Shown: positions 53,240 through 62,617, counted from the stretch's first letter. The stretch is 63,260 bases of DNA from Lachnospiraceae bacterium (GCA_015057505.1 SVEG01000020.1:1-63260), one strand, 5' to 3'. A program made the numbers and translations. Notes: a model not told the origin generated them from the sequence alone.

Positions 53240-55387
53240 ATGGATATTTTAAAAGTAATTACAAATGAGCTTGGCGTTAAGCTTTCACAGGTTGAAGCAG
53301 CCGTAAAGTTAATTGATGAAGGTAATACGATTCCTTTTATTGCGCGTTACCGTAAGGAGGCTACAGGTTCACTTAATGATGAGCAGTTAAGAAATCTTGA
53401 CGAGCGTTTGACATACCTTCGTAATCTTGAAGAGAAGAAAGCGCAGGTATTGTCTACTATAGAGGAGCAGGGCAAGCTTACAGACGAGCTTCGCAAGCAG
53501 ATTGAAGATGCCATGACGATGGTTGTGGTTGAGGATTTGTACAGACCGTATCGTCCGAAGAGAAGAACAAGAGCAACTATTGCCAAGGAAAAGGGTCTTG
53601 AGCCTCTTGCTAATATAATTATGCTTCAGATGGCGGACAAGCCTATCGTAGAGTATGCGGCTGAATATATTTCAGAAGAAAAGGAAGTGCTTACGGCAGA
53701 GGATGCCATTGAAGGCGCGAAGGATATTTTAGCTGAGACAATTTCAGACGAAGCAGATTACAGAAGCTATATTCGTAAGATAACTTTTGATATGGGTAAA
53801 ATCATTACTGTTGCCAAGGATGAAGAGGCAGAATCAGTATATGAGATGTATTATAATTTTGAGGAGCCGCTTAAAAAGCTTGCGGGACACAGAGTACTTG
53901 CAATCAACCGTGGTGAGAATGAGAAGATTCTTACGGTTAAGATTGAGGCGCCTGAAGACAGGGTTCTTCAGTATTTGCAGAAGCAAGTAATAAGCAGGGA
54001 CAATCCTTATACAACGGATATTCTTGTTGCGACTATCGAGGACAGCTACAAGAGACTTATTGCACCGGCGATAGAGCGAGAGATTCGTAACGAACTTACT
54101 GAAAATGCAGAAGACAGTGCAATAAAAGTATTTGGCAAGAATCTTGAACAGCTCCTTATGCAGCCACCGATTGTTAATCAGGTGGTTCTCGGTTGGGACC
54201 CCGCTTTCAGAACAGGCTGTAAGCTTGCAGTTGTTGACGGAACAGGTAAGGTTCTCGATACAGTGGTTGTATACCCTACAGAACCGCAAAATAAAGTAGA
54301 AGAAGCCAAGGCCATCGTTAAGAAGCTTATTAAAAAATACGGTATTACACTTATATCTGTAGGTAACGGAACTGCGTCCAGAGAATCAGAGATGGTAATT
54401 GTTGATATGCTTAAAGAGATTCCTGAGAAGGTACAGTACGTTATCGTTAATGAAGCAGGAGCTTCCGTATATTCCGCAAGTAAGCTTGCAACAGAGGAAT
54501 TCCCGAATTTTGATGTTGGTCAGAGAAGTGCTGCTTCCATCGCGAGAAGACTTCAGGATCCGCTCGCAGAGCTTGTTAAGATTGATCCTAAGTCCATCGG
54601 TGTAGGTCAGTATCAGCATGATATGAACCAGAAGAAGTTAAGCGAAGCACTTCATGCAGTGGTTGAGGATAGCGTTAACAAGGTTGGTGTAGACCTCAAC
54701 ACGGCGAGCGCTTCATTGCTTGAATATATATCAGGTGTCAGCAAGGTAATTGCAAAAAATATCGTTGCATACCGTGAGGAGCACGGTAAATTCACTAACA
54801 GAGAGCAGCTTCTTAAGGTTGCAAAGCTCGGTCCGAAGGCTTATGAGCAGTGTGCGGGATTTATGAGAATCTCGGGCGGAGATAATCCTCTCGATGCTAC
54901 AAGCGTGCATCCCGAGAGCTATGCCGCTACAGAAGAACTTCTTAAGAAGCTTTCCTACTCACCGCAGGATTTGACAAGCGGCGGACTCAGAGGCATCAGC
55001 AAGAGAGTTACCAAGAATGAGAGCGAGGCACTTGCCAAGGAACTTGGCGTAGGTGCGATTACGCTTATGGATATTGTGCAGGAGCTTGAAAAACCGGCAC
55101 GTGACCCGCGTGATGAAATGCCTAAGCCAATTCTCAGAAGTGATGTTCTTGATATGAAAGATTTGACTCCCGGAATGATTTTAAAGGGAACCGTAAGAAA
55201 TGTTATCGACTTTGGTGTGTTCGTTGATATAGGTGTGCACCAGGATGGTCTTGTACACATTTCGCAGATGACGGAAAGATACATCAAGCATCCACTTGAG
55301 GTTGTAAGTGTTGGAGATATAGTTGAGGTTAAGGTTATCTCAGTTGATGTCGCTAAGAAACGTATTGCACTTACGATGAAATTGTAG
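53240..55387 (+). CDS. tex: RNA-binding protein Tex
   Basis: 715 residues. An N-terminal helical domain (KLIDEGNTIPFIARYRKEATGSL, typical of Tex), YqgF/RNase H-like domain (VVLGWDPAFRTGCKLAVVDG, VGNGTASRESE, NEAGASVYSAS), helix-hairpin-helix motifs (NTASASLLEYISGVSKVIAKNIVAYR) and a C-terminal S1 domain (MILKGTVRNVIDFGVFVDIGV). Tex binds nucleic acids and affects transcription. RBS AACGAGGAG. The FMN riboswitch begins 18 bases after its stop. Confidence 0.97.
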   Translation: MDILKVITNELGVKLSQVEAAVKLIDEGNTIPFIARYRKEATGSLNDEQLRNLDERLTYLRNLEEKKAQVLSTIEEQGKLTDELRKQIEDAMTMVVVEDLYRPYRPKRRTRATIAKEKGLEPLANIIMLQMADKPIVEYAAEYISEEKEVLTAEDAIEGAKDILAETISDEADYRSYIRKITFDMGKIITVAKDEEAESVYEMYYNFEEPLKKLAGHRVLAINRGENEKILTVKIEAPEDRVLQYLQKQVISRDNPYTTDILVATIEDSYKRLIAPAIEREIRNELTENAEDSAIKVFGKNLEQLLMQPPIVNQVVLGWDPAFRTGCKLAVVDGTGKVLDTVVVYPTEPQNKVEEAKAIVKKLIKKYGITLISVGNGTASRESEMVIVDMLKEIPEKVQYVIVNEAGASVYSASKLATEEFPNFDVGQRSAASIARRLQDPLAELVKIDPKSIGVGQYQHDMNQKKLSEALHAVVEDSVNKVGVDLNTASASLLEYISGVSKVIAKNIVAYREEHGKFTNREQLLKVAKLGPKAYEQCAGFMRISGGDNPLDATSVHPESYAATEELLKKLSYSPQDLTSGGLRGISKRVTKNESEALAKELGVGAITLMDIVQELEKPARDPRDEMPKPILRSDVLDMKDLTPGMILKGTVRNVIDFGVFVDIGVHQDGLVHISQMTERYIKHPLEVVSVGDIVEVKVISVDVAKKRIALTMKL

Positions 55388-55405
55388 TATATTCCTATAA
55401 GAAAC

Positions 55406-55537
55406 ATTCTTCGGGGCAGGGTGAGATTCCCGACCGACAGTGATGCAGTATAATAACTGCTGAGTCTGTGAGCCGCCAAGGCGGTTGATTTGGTGCGATT
55501 CCAAAACCGACGGTACAGTCCGGATGAGAGAAGAGAT
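55406..55537 (+). promoter_or_regulatory. FMN riboswitch (RFN element)
   Basis: Recognisable RFN core: ATTCTTCGGGGCAGGGTGA, GATTCCCGACCGACAGT, GAGCCGCCAAGGCGG, TTGGTGCGATTCCAAAACCG, ACGGTACAGTCCGGATGAG and AGAAGA. Binding FMN would favour the terminator at 55587-55613 and stop expression of the riboflavin uptake genes downstream. Confidence 0.96.
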
Positions 55538-55586
55538 GTCTGTGTTATGTTGTGCATTTTTGTTGCAATATTATAACAACAGCTAT

Positions 55587-55613
55587 AGCCCCATGTTTTC
55601 ATGGGGCTTTTTT
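55587..55613 (+). terminator. Expression-platform terminator of the FMN riboswitch
   Basis: AGCCCCAT pairs with ATGGGGCT and is followed by TTTTTTC. It lies 50 bases after the aptamer and 86 before ribU. Confidence 0.9.
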
Positions 55614-55698
55614 CTTTGCGGGAAACGAAGGCATAAGCCGGGGTGAAATGTAAAACCGGAATGTTTCATAAATATTTTTCTAAAAGGAGAATTTTATT

Positions 55699-56358
55699 AT
55701 GAACAACAAAGTGAAAAGAATTACGCTGATTGGAATGTTTGCGGCCATTGCGTTTGCAATTGTGGTGATTGCAAGAATTCCTGTGGTACTGTTTTTGAAG
55801 TACGACCCCAAGGATATTATTATTACACTTGGCGGTTTTATTATGGGACCTGTATCTGCGCTCTTAATATCGGTTATAGTATCTCTTATAGAGATGATAA
55901 CGATAAGTGATACGGGGATTATAGGTTGTATAATGAATATTTTGTCAACCTGTTCATTTGCATGTGTTGCAACAGTGATTTATTACAGAAAGAAGAGCAT
56001 ATACAGTGCAATCGCCGGCCTTTTTGCAGGCTGTATTGCGATGGTAGTTGTAATGCTTTTATGGAATTATCTGCTTACACCAATTTACATGAAGTATCCG
56101 AGGGAAGCGGTTGTCGAACTTCTTTTACCCGTGTTTTTACCGTTTAATCTGTTAAAAGGCGGGCTTAACGCAGCATTTACATTTTTGTTATACAAGCCGA
56201 TTGTAACCGCACTCAGAAAAAGCGGACTTGTCGCCGGAGGAAGCAGCGCGGCACCGGCACAGACAAAAGCAGGCAAGCATATCGGTTTAAAAATAGTGGC
56301 ACTTGTGATTATAGCGGCATGTGTGCTTATGGCATTGTCGTTGAAAGGTATAATTTAA
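55699..56358 (+). CDS. ribU: Riboflavin ECF transporter S component RibU
   Basis: 219 residues. Six hydrophobic segments in the pattern of ECF S components; the start (RITLIGMFAAIAFAIVVIARIPV) and LKYDPKDIIITLGGFIMGPVSALLI are RibU-like. It binds riboflavin and works with the shared ECF module (not in this window). Preceded by the FMN riboswitch and followed one base later by riboflavin kinase, so uptake and phosphorylation are co-regulated. The C-terminus has an Ala/Gly-rich extension and an additional helix. Confidence 0.95.
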   Translation: MNNKVKRITLIGMFAAIAFAIVVIARIPVVLFLKYDPKDIIITLGGFIMGPVSALLISVIVSLIEMITISDTGIIGCIMNILSTCSFACVATVIYYRKKSIYSAIAGLFAGCIAMVVVMLLWNYLLTPIYMKYPREAVVELLLPVFLPFNLLKGGLNAAFTFLLYKPIVTALRKSGLVAGGSSAAPAQTKAGKHIGLKIVALVIIAACVLMALSLKGII

Positions 56359-56359
56359 T

Positions 56360-56758
56360 ATGCAAAATTCAGAAAAGAAACATCCCTTATATACACTTTC
56401 GGGGAGAATAGTGCATGGCAGGGGTATTGGTAAAAAGGCCGGTATGCCGACGGCAAATTTAGAGATTACAAAAGATATGGTAATACCAAAACTCGGAGTA
56501 TATGCTTCTGAGGTTAAACTTGGAGGTAGTAAGTATACAGGTGTTACCAATGTTGGTTTAAGACCGACAGTCGACAGCGACAAAGATATCACTATAGAGA
56601 CATATATTCTCAATTTCGACGGTGATATCTATGAGGAGACGATAGAACTTGAACTTTTTGTACTGCTAAGAAGACAGCAGAAATTTGAAGATATGACGAT
56701 GCTTCTTGAACAGCTTCGCAAGGATTGTGATAAGGCTAAAAAATATTTTGGGGTGTAA
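56360..56758 (+). CDS. Stand-alone riboflavin kinase domain
   Basis: 132 residues matching only the C-terminal kinase domain of bifunctional RibF: LSGRIVHGRGIGKKAGMPTANLEI (the PTAN motif binding Mg-ATP), KLGVYASEV, GVTNVGLRPTVD and ETYILNFDGDIYEETIELEL. The FAD synthetase domain is missing. It converts riboflavin to FMN. Co-transcribed with ribU under the FMN riboswitch, giving feedback on FMN rather than FAD. A separate full RibF elsewhere is likely but not visible. Confidence 0.94.
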   Translation: MQNSEKKHPLYTLSGRIVHGRGIGKKAGMPTANLEITKDMVIPKLGVYASEVKLGGSKYTGVTNVGLRPTVDSDKDITIETYILNFDGDIYEETIELELFVLLRRQQKFEDMTMLLEQLRKDCDKAKKYFGV

Positions 56759-56768
56759 TATTATATAT

Positions 56769-56796
56769 TTGCATTTTTTCTTGTATTTGGTATAAT
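56769..56796 (+). promoter_or_regulatory. Promoter upstream of the YcxB-like/tsaE operon
   Basis: TTGCAT (56769-56774), 16 bases and TATAAT (56791-56796). Starts the unit with the YcxB-like gene, tsaE, tsaB and rimI. Confidence 0.7.
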
Positions 56797-56864
56797 TATT
56801 ATATAATACCATGCTTATGCATAGGTGTTGGATTTTGTATTTCGCAAAGGAAGGCGTAAGGTTT

Positions 56865-57359
56865 ATGGATAAGAGTATAAAGGTTACGGTAAAATTAAAG
56901 ACAGCAGACATGTTTTGCTTCCTTATGCACTATACATATAGTGCTGTTTCAGGAATAATAGGCGTGCTTTTCAGCATTGGTGCGGTAATTCTTTTGATTA
57001 ATATGTGGGGCGAACTTGATATTGCATATAGATTTTTGCTTATTGTGTGTGCGCTTCTGTTTACGGTTATTAATCCTTTTATGCTTTGGAAGAGGGCTAA
57101 GAGACAGGTGCTTACATCACCTGCACTTAAGGAGCCGATTACTTATGTATTTGCCGATAAAGGTGTAACTATGTCCATGGGTAAAGAAAAAGCAGAGCTT
57201 GCGTGGACTGATTTTTTTAAGATTAAGAAGGTCGCAGGAAGATATATTTTATATACCAGCAGAATTCGCTCGAACATAGTTCCTGTTTCCTGCTTTGAGA
57301 GTAAAGAAGATGCGGCAGAAGTTGCGGCAATGATTAAGGAGTATTACAAGAAGAAATGA
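56865..57359 (+). CDS. YcxB-like membrane protein
   Basis: 164 residues from ATG 56865 (GTAAGG upstream; the reading from 56811 is unsupported). Two transmembrane segments (about residues 27-48 and 54-74), then a YcxB-like PH-type domain (ITYVFADKGVTMSMGKEKAELAWTDFFKIKKVAGRYILYTS). Function unknown. The stop overlaps the ATG of tsaE by four bases. Confidence 0.8.
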   Translation: MDKSIKVTVKLKTADMFCFLMHYTYSAVSGIIGVLFSIGAVILLINMWGELDIAYRFLLIVCALLFTVINPFMLWKRAKRQVLTSPALKEPITYVFADKGVTMSMGKEKAELAWTDFFKIKKVAGRYILYTSRIRSNIVPVSCFESKEDAAEVAAMIKEYYKKK

Positions 57360-57790
57360 TAGTTAAAGAATCTTTTTCCATGGAAGATACATTTGAACTT
57401 GGTAAGCAGTTTGGTGCCGCAGCCAAGGAAGGCGCGGTTTTCTGCCTGTCGGGAGATTTGGGTACAGGTAAGACTGTATTTACACAGGGCTTTGCGGCAG
57501 GTATGGAGATAGACGAGCCGGTTAACAGTCCGACTTTTACAATTGTTCAGGAATATGATTCGGGAAGACTTCCACTGTATCATTTTGATGTGTATCGCAT
57601 TGGTGATGTGGAGGAGATGGACGAGATAGGCTGTGATGACTACTTTTTTGGAAGAGGCGTATGTCTTGTTGAGTGGGCAGAACTTGTTAAGGAGATAATT
57701 CCCGATAATGCCGTTTGGATTACCATCCGTAAGGATTTGGATAAAGGCTTCGATTACAGAAGTATTACTATAGAAGAGAAGGAGGTCTGA
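57356..57790 (+). CDS. tsaE: tRNA t6A threonylcarbamoyl transfer ATPase TsaE
   Basis: 144 residues, P-loop ATPase: Walker A LSGDLGTGKTVFTQGF, then SPTFTIVQEY, HFDVYRIGDVEEMDEIG and VEWAE. It supports the TsaB-TsaD complex in t6A37 formation. Overlaps the previous gene by four bases and precedes tsaB by two. Confidence 0.97.
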   Translation: MIVKESFSMEDTFELGKQFGAAAKEGAVFCLSGDLGTGKTVFTQGFAAGMEIDEPVNSPTFTIVQEYDSGRLPLYHFDVYRIGDVEEMDEIGCDDYFFGRGVCLVEWAELVKEIIPDNAVWITIRKDLDKGFDYRSITIEEKEV

Positions 57791-57792
57791 AT

Positions 57793-58512
57793 ATGAAGAT
57801 ACTTGCTATTGACAGTTCTTCTCTTGTAGCGTCTGTTGCGGTGGTTGAAGAAGATATAATGCTTGCCGAATATACCATTAATTTTAAAAAGACGCATTCA
57901 CAGACATTGCTTCCGATGATTAAGGATATTACAGATATGATAGAGCTTGACCTTGCAACTGTCGATGCGATTGCGGTTTCTGCGGGACCGGGTTCTTTTA
58001 CGGGACTCAGAATCGGTTCAGCAACGGCCAAGGGACTTGGGCTTGCTCTTGACAAGCCGGTTATTCCGGTGCCTACTACAGCGGGTATGGCTTATAATTT
58101 TTATGGTATGTCGGAAGAGGCTTTTGTTTGCCCGATTATGGATGCCAGAAGAGGACAGGTATATACAGGCTTATATACATTTAAAGACGAAGAGTTTATT
58201 ACGGTATGGCCGCAAGAGGCTGCGGATATTCACAATTTGATAAGCCGTCTTAACGGACTTGGTAAAAAAGTATTTTTTGTGGGTGATGGAGTACCTGTTT
58301 TTAAGGACATAATTACAATAGAGAGTACTGTGCCTGTAGCATTCGCACCGGCTCATCTTAACCGACAGAGAGCAGGAGCACTCGGTGTTTTGGGGGCAAG
58401 GCTGTACGCACAGGGCGTTATAGAGACTGCTGCGGAGCACAAGCCTGACTATTTGCGCAAATCACAGGCAGAAAGGGAGCTTGCCGAGAAGAATGGAGAA
58501 ATTGACAGTTAG
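57793..58512 (+). CDS. tsaB: t6A complex subunit TsaB
   Basis: 239 residues, ASKHA fold. It starts KILAIDSSSLVASVAVVEED and has KKTHSQTLLPMI, the family motif AVSAGPGSFTGLRIGSATAKGLGLAL and PIMDARRGQVYTGLY. Partner of TsaD (encoded at 60860). Overlaps rimI by 20 bases. Confidence 0.96.
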   Translation: MKILAIDSSSLVASVAVVEEDIMLAEYTINFKKTHSQTLLPMIKDITDMIELDLATVDAIAVSAGPGSFTGLRIGSATAKGLGLALDKPVIPVPTTAGMAYNFYGMSEEAFVCPIMDARRGQVYTGLYTFKDEEFITVWPQEAADIHNLISRLNGLGKKVFFVGDGVPVFKDIITIESTVPVAFAPAHLNRQRAGALGVLGARLYAQGVIETAAEHKPDYLRKSQAERELAEKNGEIDS

Positions 58513-58939
58513 ACCGATGAGCCTTAGCGACCTTAATGAGGTATGCGCTATAGAGAATGCATCTTTCAGTATTCCGTGGAGCAGGAATTCTTTTGCGGAA
58601 GCTCTGGCAGATGAGAACAATTTTTTATTTGTGTGCGAGGCGGACGGAAGTATTATCGGATATGCAGATACATGGTGTGTGCTTGATGAGGCTACAATTA
58701 CCAATATTGCGGTAAGAGAAGATTTTCGCAGTAGGGGAATAGGAGCCATGCTTCTTAAAGAAGCACTTGATGAGGCAAAAAGGCGCGATATAGTCGCTGT
58801 TACACTTGAGGTTCGGAAGTCCAATGCTCCGGCGATAAAACTTTACGAGAAGTTTGGTTTTGAGTCGGCGGGAATAAGACCGGGATATTACGAGAAGCCG
58901 ACAGAGGATGCCGTGATTATGTGGAAGTACAATCTTTGA
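58493..58939 (+). CDS. rimI: Ribosomal protein S18 alanine N-acetyltransferase RimI
   Basis: 148 residues from ATG 58493, overlapping the end of tsaB. GNAT fold: NASFSIPWSRNSFAEAL, ITNIAVREDFRSRGIGAMLLKEAL (acetyl-CoA loop RxxGIG) and LEVRKSNAPAIKLYEKFGF. rimI next to tsaB and tsaD is conserved in many bacteria. A TTG at 58481 would extend it by four residues. Confidence 0.93.
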   Translation: MEKLTVRPMSLSDLNEVCAIENASFSIPWSRNSFAEALADENNFLFVCEADGSIIGYADTWCVLDEATITNIAVREDFRSRGIGAMLLKEALDEAKRRDIVAVTLEVRKSNAPAIKLYEKFGFESAGIRPGYYEKPTEDAVIMWKYNL

Positions 58940-59016
58940 GAGTAATTACCATTGTACAGGCCTTCCAAGATACTGTATAATTACACGAGAATGGATTTTG
59001 GAAAGGATAGGACAGA

Positions 59017-59265
59017 ATGAGACAGTACGAAGGTAAAGATACGGTAACATTAAAGTCAATATATTGTAATAAATGCGGCAGGATGCTTAAGTCCGATAAC
59101 GGAATAATAACGGAAGGCATCTGTTCGGTTAATCAGTTATGGGGATATTTTTCAATGAAGGATGGTCAGAGACATTCTTTCGATTTGTGCGAGGAGTGTT
59201 ATGACTCATTTGTTAAAGGTTTTGTCATTCCCGTCGAAAATATAGAAGAAAAGGAAATGATTTAA
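59017..59265 (+). CDS. Small zinc-ribbon-like protein
   Basis: 82 residues with two CxxC knuckles (YCNKCGRML and DLCEECYDSF) that could bind one zinc. Between them is a short beta region (SVNQLWGYFSMKDGQRHSFDL). GGAAAGGAT upstream of ATG 59017. The stop overlaps the ATG of the RNase Z-like gene. No assigned function; possibly a nucleic-acid or regulatory partner of its neighbour. Confidence 0.72.
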   Translation: MRQYEGKDTVTLKSIYCNKCGRMLKSDNGIITEGICSVNQLWGYFSMKDGQRHSFDLCEECYDSFVKGFVIPVENIEEKEMI

Positions 59266-60173
59266 TGCTTGATGTTTGTTTGCTTGGATGCGGTGGGATG
59301 ATGCCGCTTCCCTACAGATGGCTTACATCTTTGATGGCCAGATATAACGGAAGCAGTATTTTGGTTGACTGCGGAGAAGGAACACAGATTGCTGTTAAGG
59401 AGCAGGGCTGGAGTTTTAAGCCAATAGATGTGATTTGTTTTACACATTATCATGCGGACCATATAAGCGGGTTGCCGGGGCTTCTTCTTACGATGGGTAA
59501 TGCAGAGCGTACAGAACCGCTTCTTATGATAGGCCCCAAGGGACTTGAAAGAGTTGTGAATGCACTTCGTGTTATTGCTCCTGAGTTGCCGTTTGAGATA
59601 GAGTTTTATGAGCTTACGGAGCCGGAAGAGGTTATTGAATTACATGGTTACAGAATTAGGGCTTTTAAGGTAAATCATAATGTAATATGCTACGGATACA
59701 ATATTGAGATTGACCGTATAGGCAAGTTTAATGTTGATGAAGCAAGAAGACTTGATATTCCCGTTAAGTACTGGAACAGACTTCAAAAAGGCGAGATTAT
59801 CAAGGATGAAGGCAGATGTTTTACACCGGAGATGGTACTTGGTGCACCACGCAAGGGTATCAAGGTAACATATTCAACAGATACAAGACCCGTACCCGCT
59901 ATAGCAATGGCTGCCAAAGATGCGGATTTGTTTATTTGTGAAGGAATGTACGGCGAGGAAGGCAAGGACGACAAAGCGAGGGAACATCGCCACATGACAT
60001 TTTATGAGGCGGCTAAGCTTGCAAGAGAGGCAAAGCCGAAACGTTTTTGGCTGACACATTACAGTCCGTCTCTTAACAGACCGGAAGAGTTTATGGAGGC
60101 TGTCAGGGAGATTTATCCATTGGCGGAGCCGGGTAAAGACGGTAAAAATATAGTTCTTGATTTTGAAGACTGA
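59265..60173 (+). CDS. RNase Z-like metallo-beta-lactamase fold hydrolase
   Basis: 302 residues. It starts LLGCGGMMPLPYRWLTSLMAR and has VDCGEGTQIAV, the metal motif FTHYHADHISGLPGLL, TYSTDTRPVPAIAMAAKDADLFICEGMY and a late HHMTF-type site (EHRHMTFYEAA), then LTHYSPS. This is the tRNase Z class lacking some of the canonical Gly-Pro exosite features, so the role in tRNA 3' maturation is plausible, not certain. Coupled to the zinc-ribbon gene. Confidence 0.85.
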   Translation: MLDVCLLGCGGMMPLPYRWLTSLMARYNGSSILVDCGEGTQIAVKEQGWSFKPIDVICFTHYHADHISGLPGLLLTMGNAERTEPLLMIGPKGLERVVNALRVIAPELPFEIEFYELTEPEEVIELHGYRIRAFKVNHNVICYGYNIEIDRIGKFNVDEARRLDIPVKYWNRLQKGEIIKDEGRCFTPEMVLGAPRKGIKVTYSTDTRPVPAIAMAAKDADLFICEGMYGEEGKDDKAREHRHMTFYEAAKLAREAKPKRFWLTHYSPSLNRPEEFMEAVREIYPLAEPGKDGKNIVLDFED

Positions 60174-60202
60174 TATTTGTATGTGAGAATGGAGGGATAC
60201 TT

Positions 60203-60856
60203 ATGAAGAAGTTCAGAACCGGATTGTTGATTGTTTTATTTTTGGTAGCAGGTTTGTTGTTTTATGCATATCTGTCAGACAAGGACGGTACGGATCAGGA
60301 GGTTACTAAGGAAGCAACCGAGATTAGCAAGCTTCTTTCCAAGGATTTGACTAAGGAGTATCCCGAGACCCCCAGAGAAATCGTTAAGCTTTACAGCAGA
60401 ATTACTGTTTGTTTTTATGATGAAGAACATACGGATGAAGAAATAGGGAAACTTGCTGATATGTCACTTATGCTTTTTGATAACGAGCTTCTTGAAAAAA
60501 ATCCTAAGAATGAATATTTGGTAAATCTTAAGGCTGTTATTGATGAATATGCTTCTACGGAGAAGATTATTACGGATTATACGGTGCAGAGTTCCAACAT
60601 GATTGACAAATACACTGTTGACGGTGTTGATTATGCTAAGGTACGTGTAATGTACAGCATGAGGGATTTTAAGTTATTAGAGGATAAAGATACAGGATTT
60701 TTGAGCGGTTGCGGAACGGGTGCAAGAAAGAATAAAGAGTACAGATATTATACGACATACGAAGATTTTCTGCTCCGCAAGGATGAGAATGGTAAGTGGA
60801 AGATTTTAGTGTGGCAGGTGCCTGAGATGGAAGGCATGGATGGAGGAGACGAATAG
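60203..60856 (+). CDS. Membrane-anchored protein of unknown function
   Basis: 217 residues. Single N-terminal membrane segment (about 5-25) and a lysine/glutamate-rich extracellular domain with a probable NTF2-like ending (YTTYEDFLLRKDENGKWKILVWQVPEME). GGAGGG upstream. It precedes tsaD by three bases. No specific family recognised. Confidence 0.7.
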   Translation: MKKFRTGLLIVLFLVAGLLFYAYLSDKDGTDQEVTKEATEISKLLSKDLTKEYPETPREIVKLYSRITVCFYDEEHTDEEIGKLADMSLMLFDNELLEKNPKNEYLVNLKAVIDEYASTEKIITDYTVQSSNMIDKYTVDGVDYAKVRVMYSMRDFKLLEDKDTGFLSGCGTGARKNKEYRYYTTYEDFLLRKDENGKWKILVWQVPEMEGMDGGDE

Positions 60857-60859
60857 ATT

Positions 60860-61882
60860 ATGGAAGAAATATTGATTTTGGCCATTGAGAGCTCATGTGA
60901 CGAGACTGCTGCCGCAGTTGTTAAAAATGGCAGGGAAGTATTGTCCAATGTTATTTCTTCACAGATTGCATTACATACATTATACGGTGGAGTTGTGCCG
61001 GAGATTGCTTCGAGGAAGCATATTGAGAAAATCAATCAGGTTATAGAAGAGGCTTTGGCTGAAGCGAAGGTTACTCTTGATGACATTACTGCTATCGCGG
61101 TAACATATGGACCCGGACTTGTGGGAGCACTTCTTGTCGGAGTTGCAGAGGCTAAGGCTATAAGCTTTGCCAAAGGCTTGCCGCTTGTGGGTGTGCACCA
61201 TATAGAAGGCCATATTTCAGCCAATTTTATAGAACATAAGGATTTAAAACCGCCATTTGCATGTCTTGTGGTGTCAGGTGGCCATACGCATCTCGTAGTT
61301 GTTAAAGATTACGGTGTGTATGATATTATAGGTAAGACAAGAGATGATGCTGCGGGAGAGGCTTTTGACAAGGTTGCGAGAGCGATAGGACTCGGATATC
61401 CGGGTGGACCCAAGATTGACAAGGTGGCCAAGGAAGGTAATCCGTATGCGATAGAATTTCCCAGAGCACATGTTGAGAATGCACCGTATGATTTCAGCTT
61501 TAGCGGTGTGAAGTCATCAGTGCTTAACTATCTCAATTCTTGTGAAATGAAGGGCGAAGAGATAGTAGTTGCCGATGTAGCTGCATCTTTTCAGAAGGCA
61601 GTCGTTGATGTGCTGGTTGAACACAGTGTGCGTGCAGCTAAGGAACTTGGAATTAACAAGCTCGCAATGGCAGGCGGAGTTGCTTCTAATTCATGTTTGC
61701 GTGCGGCTATGCAGGAGGCATGTGAGGCAGAGGGTATAGAACTTTATTATCCTTCACCTATCTTTTGTACGGATAATGCGGCAATGATTGGTGCAGCTGC
61801 ATACTATGAATATATTAATGGTGTAAGACATGATTTGGATTTAAATGCAGTACCTAATTTGAGATTGGGAGAACGAGGTTAG
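60860..61882 (+). CDS. tsaD: tRNA N6-adenosine threonylcarbamoyltransferase TsaD
   Basis: 340 residues. It starts [20 protein letters not shown], with the metal-binding motif [11 protein letters not shown], then [30 protein letters not shown] and [12 protein letters not shown]. The catalytic partner of TsaB and TsaE (57356-58512); makes t6A37 in ANN-decoding tRNAs. GGAGGAGAC precedes ATG 60860. Confidence 0.98.
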   Translation: MEEILILAIESSCDETAAAVVKNGREVLSNVISSQIALHTLYGGVVPEIASRKHIEKINQVIEEALAEAKVTLDDITAIAVTYGPGLVGALLVGVAEAKAISFAKGLPLVGVHHIEGHISANFIEHKDLKPPFACLVVSGGHTHLVVVKDYGVYDIIGKTRDDAAGEAFDKVARAIGLGYPGGPKIDKVAKEGNPYAIEFPRAHVENAPYDFSFSGVKSSVLNYLNSCEMKGEEIVVADVAASFQKAVVDVLVEHSVRAAKELGINKLAMAGGVASNSCLRAAMQEACEAEGIELYYPSPIFCTDNAAMIGAAAYYEYINGVRHDLDLNAVPNLRLGERG

Positions 61883-61888
61883 ACCGAT

Positions 61889-62617
61889 ATGAAGAATCAT
61901 ACAAAGACTGCTGCGATAATTCTCGCGGCAGGCAAAGGTACACGTATGCAAAGCCGGACTCCGAAGCAATATTTGACTTTGGAGAATAAACCGGTTTTGT
62001 TTTATTCTCTGGAGACTTTTTCAAAACTTGACATTATAGACGAGATTATTCTTGTTGTTAGTGAGGGAGAGACAGATTATTGCAGAGAACAGATAATTGA
62101 GTTATATGGAATAGAAAAGGTAAAAACAATTACAGAAGGCGGTGCAGAGAGATACTTGTCAGTTTGGAACGGAATTAAGCAGGTGAGCCCGGATGTTGAA
62201 TATGTGATGATACATGATTCCGCAAGACCTCTTATTGCATCGCAGACAATAAAGGAAGCACATAAGGTACTTATTAATAAAGGTGCGTGCGTTGTCGGCG
62301 TTCCGGTTAAGGATACGATAAAGCAGGTTGATGAAAATCTTACAGTAACGGAGACATTGCCGAGAAATACTTTATGGGCGGCGCAGACACCACAGTGCTT
62401 CAGGAAAGAAGTGATTGCCTTTGCTTATAATAATATGTATAAAGCCATTGAAGAAGCAAGGAAGAGCGGGGAAGAAGTGCTTATAACTGATGACGCAATG
62501 ATTGTTGAGGCTTACGGGGATGTTCGAGTGTGTATGATACAGGGTGAATATACCAATATTAAAATAACTACACCTGAGGATATAGAACTTGCAAAATTAT
62601 ACATGAAATATGTGTAG
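61889..62617 (+). CDS. ispD: 2-C-methyl-D-erythritol 4-phosphate cytidylyltransferase
   Basis: 242 residues. CTP motif AAIILAAGKGTRMQSRTPKQYL, then HDSARPLI, GVPVKDTIKQVD and TLWAAQTPQCFR. Third step of the non-mevalonate isoprenoid pathway. No ispF adjacent. Starts six bases after tsaD, so it is probably co-transcribed. Confidence 0.95.
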   Translation: MKNHTKTAAIILAAGKGTRMQSRTPKQYLTLENKPVLFYSLETFSKLDIIDEIILVVSEGETDYCREQIIELYGIEKVKTITEGGAERYLSVWNGIKQVSPDVEYVMIHDSARPLIASQTIKEAHKVLINKGACVVGVPVKDTIKQVDENLTVTETLPRNTLWAAQTPQCFRKEVIAFAYNNMYKAIEEARKSGEEVLITDDAMIVEAYGDVRVCMIQGEYTNIKITTPEDIELAKLYMKYV

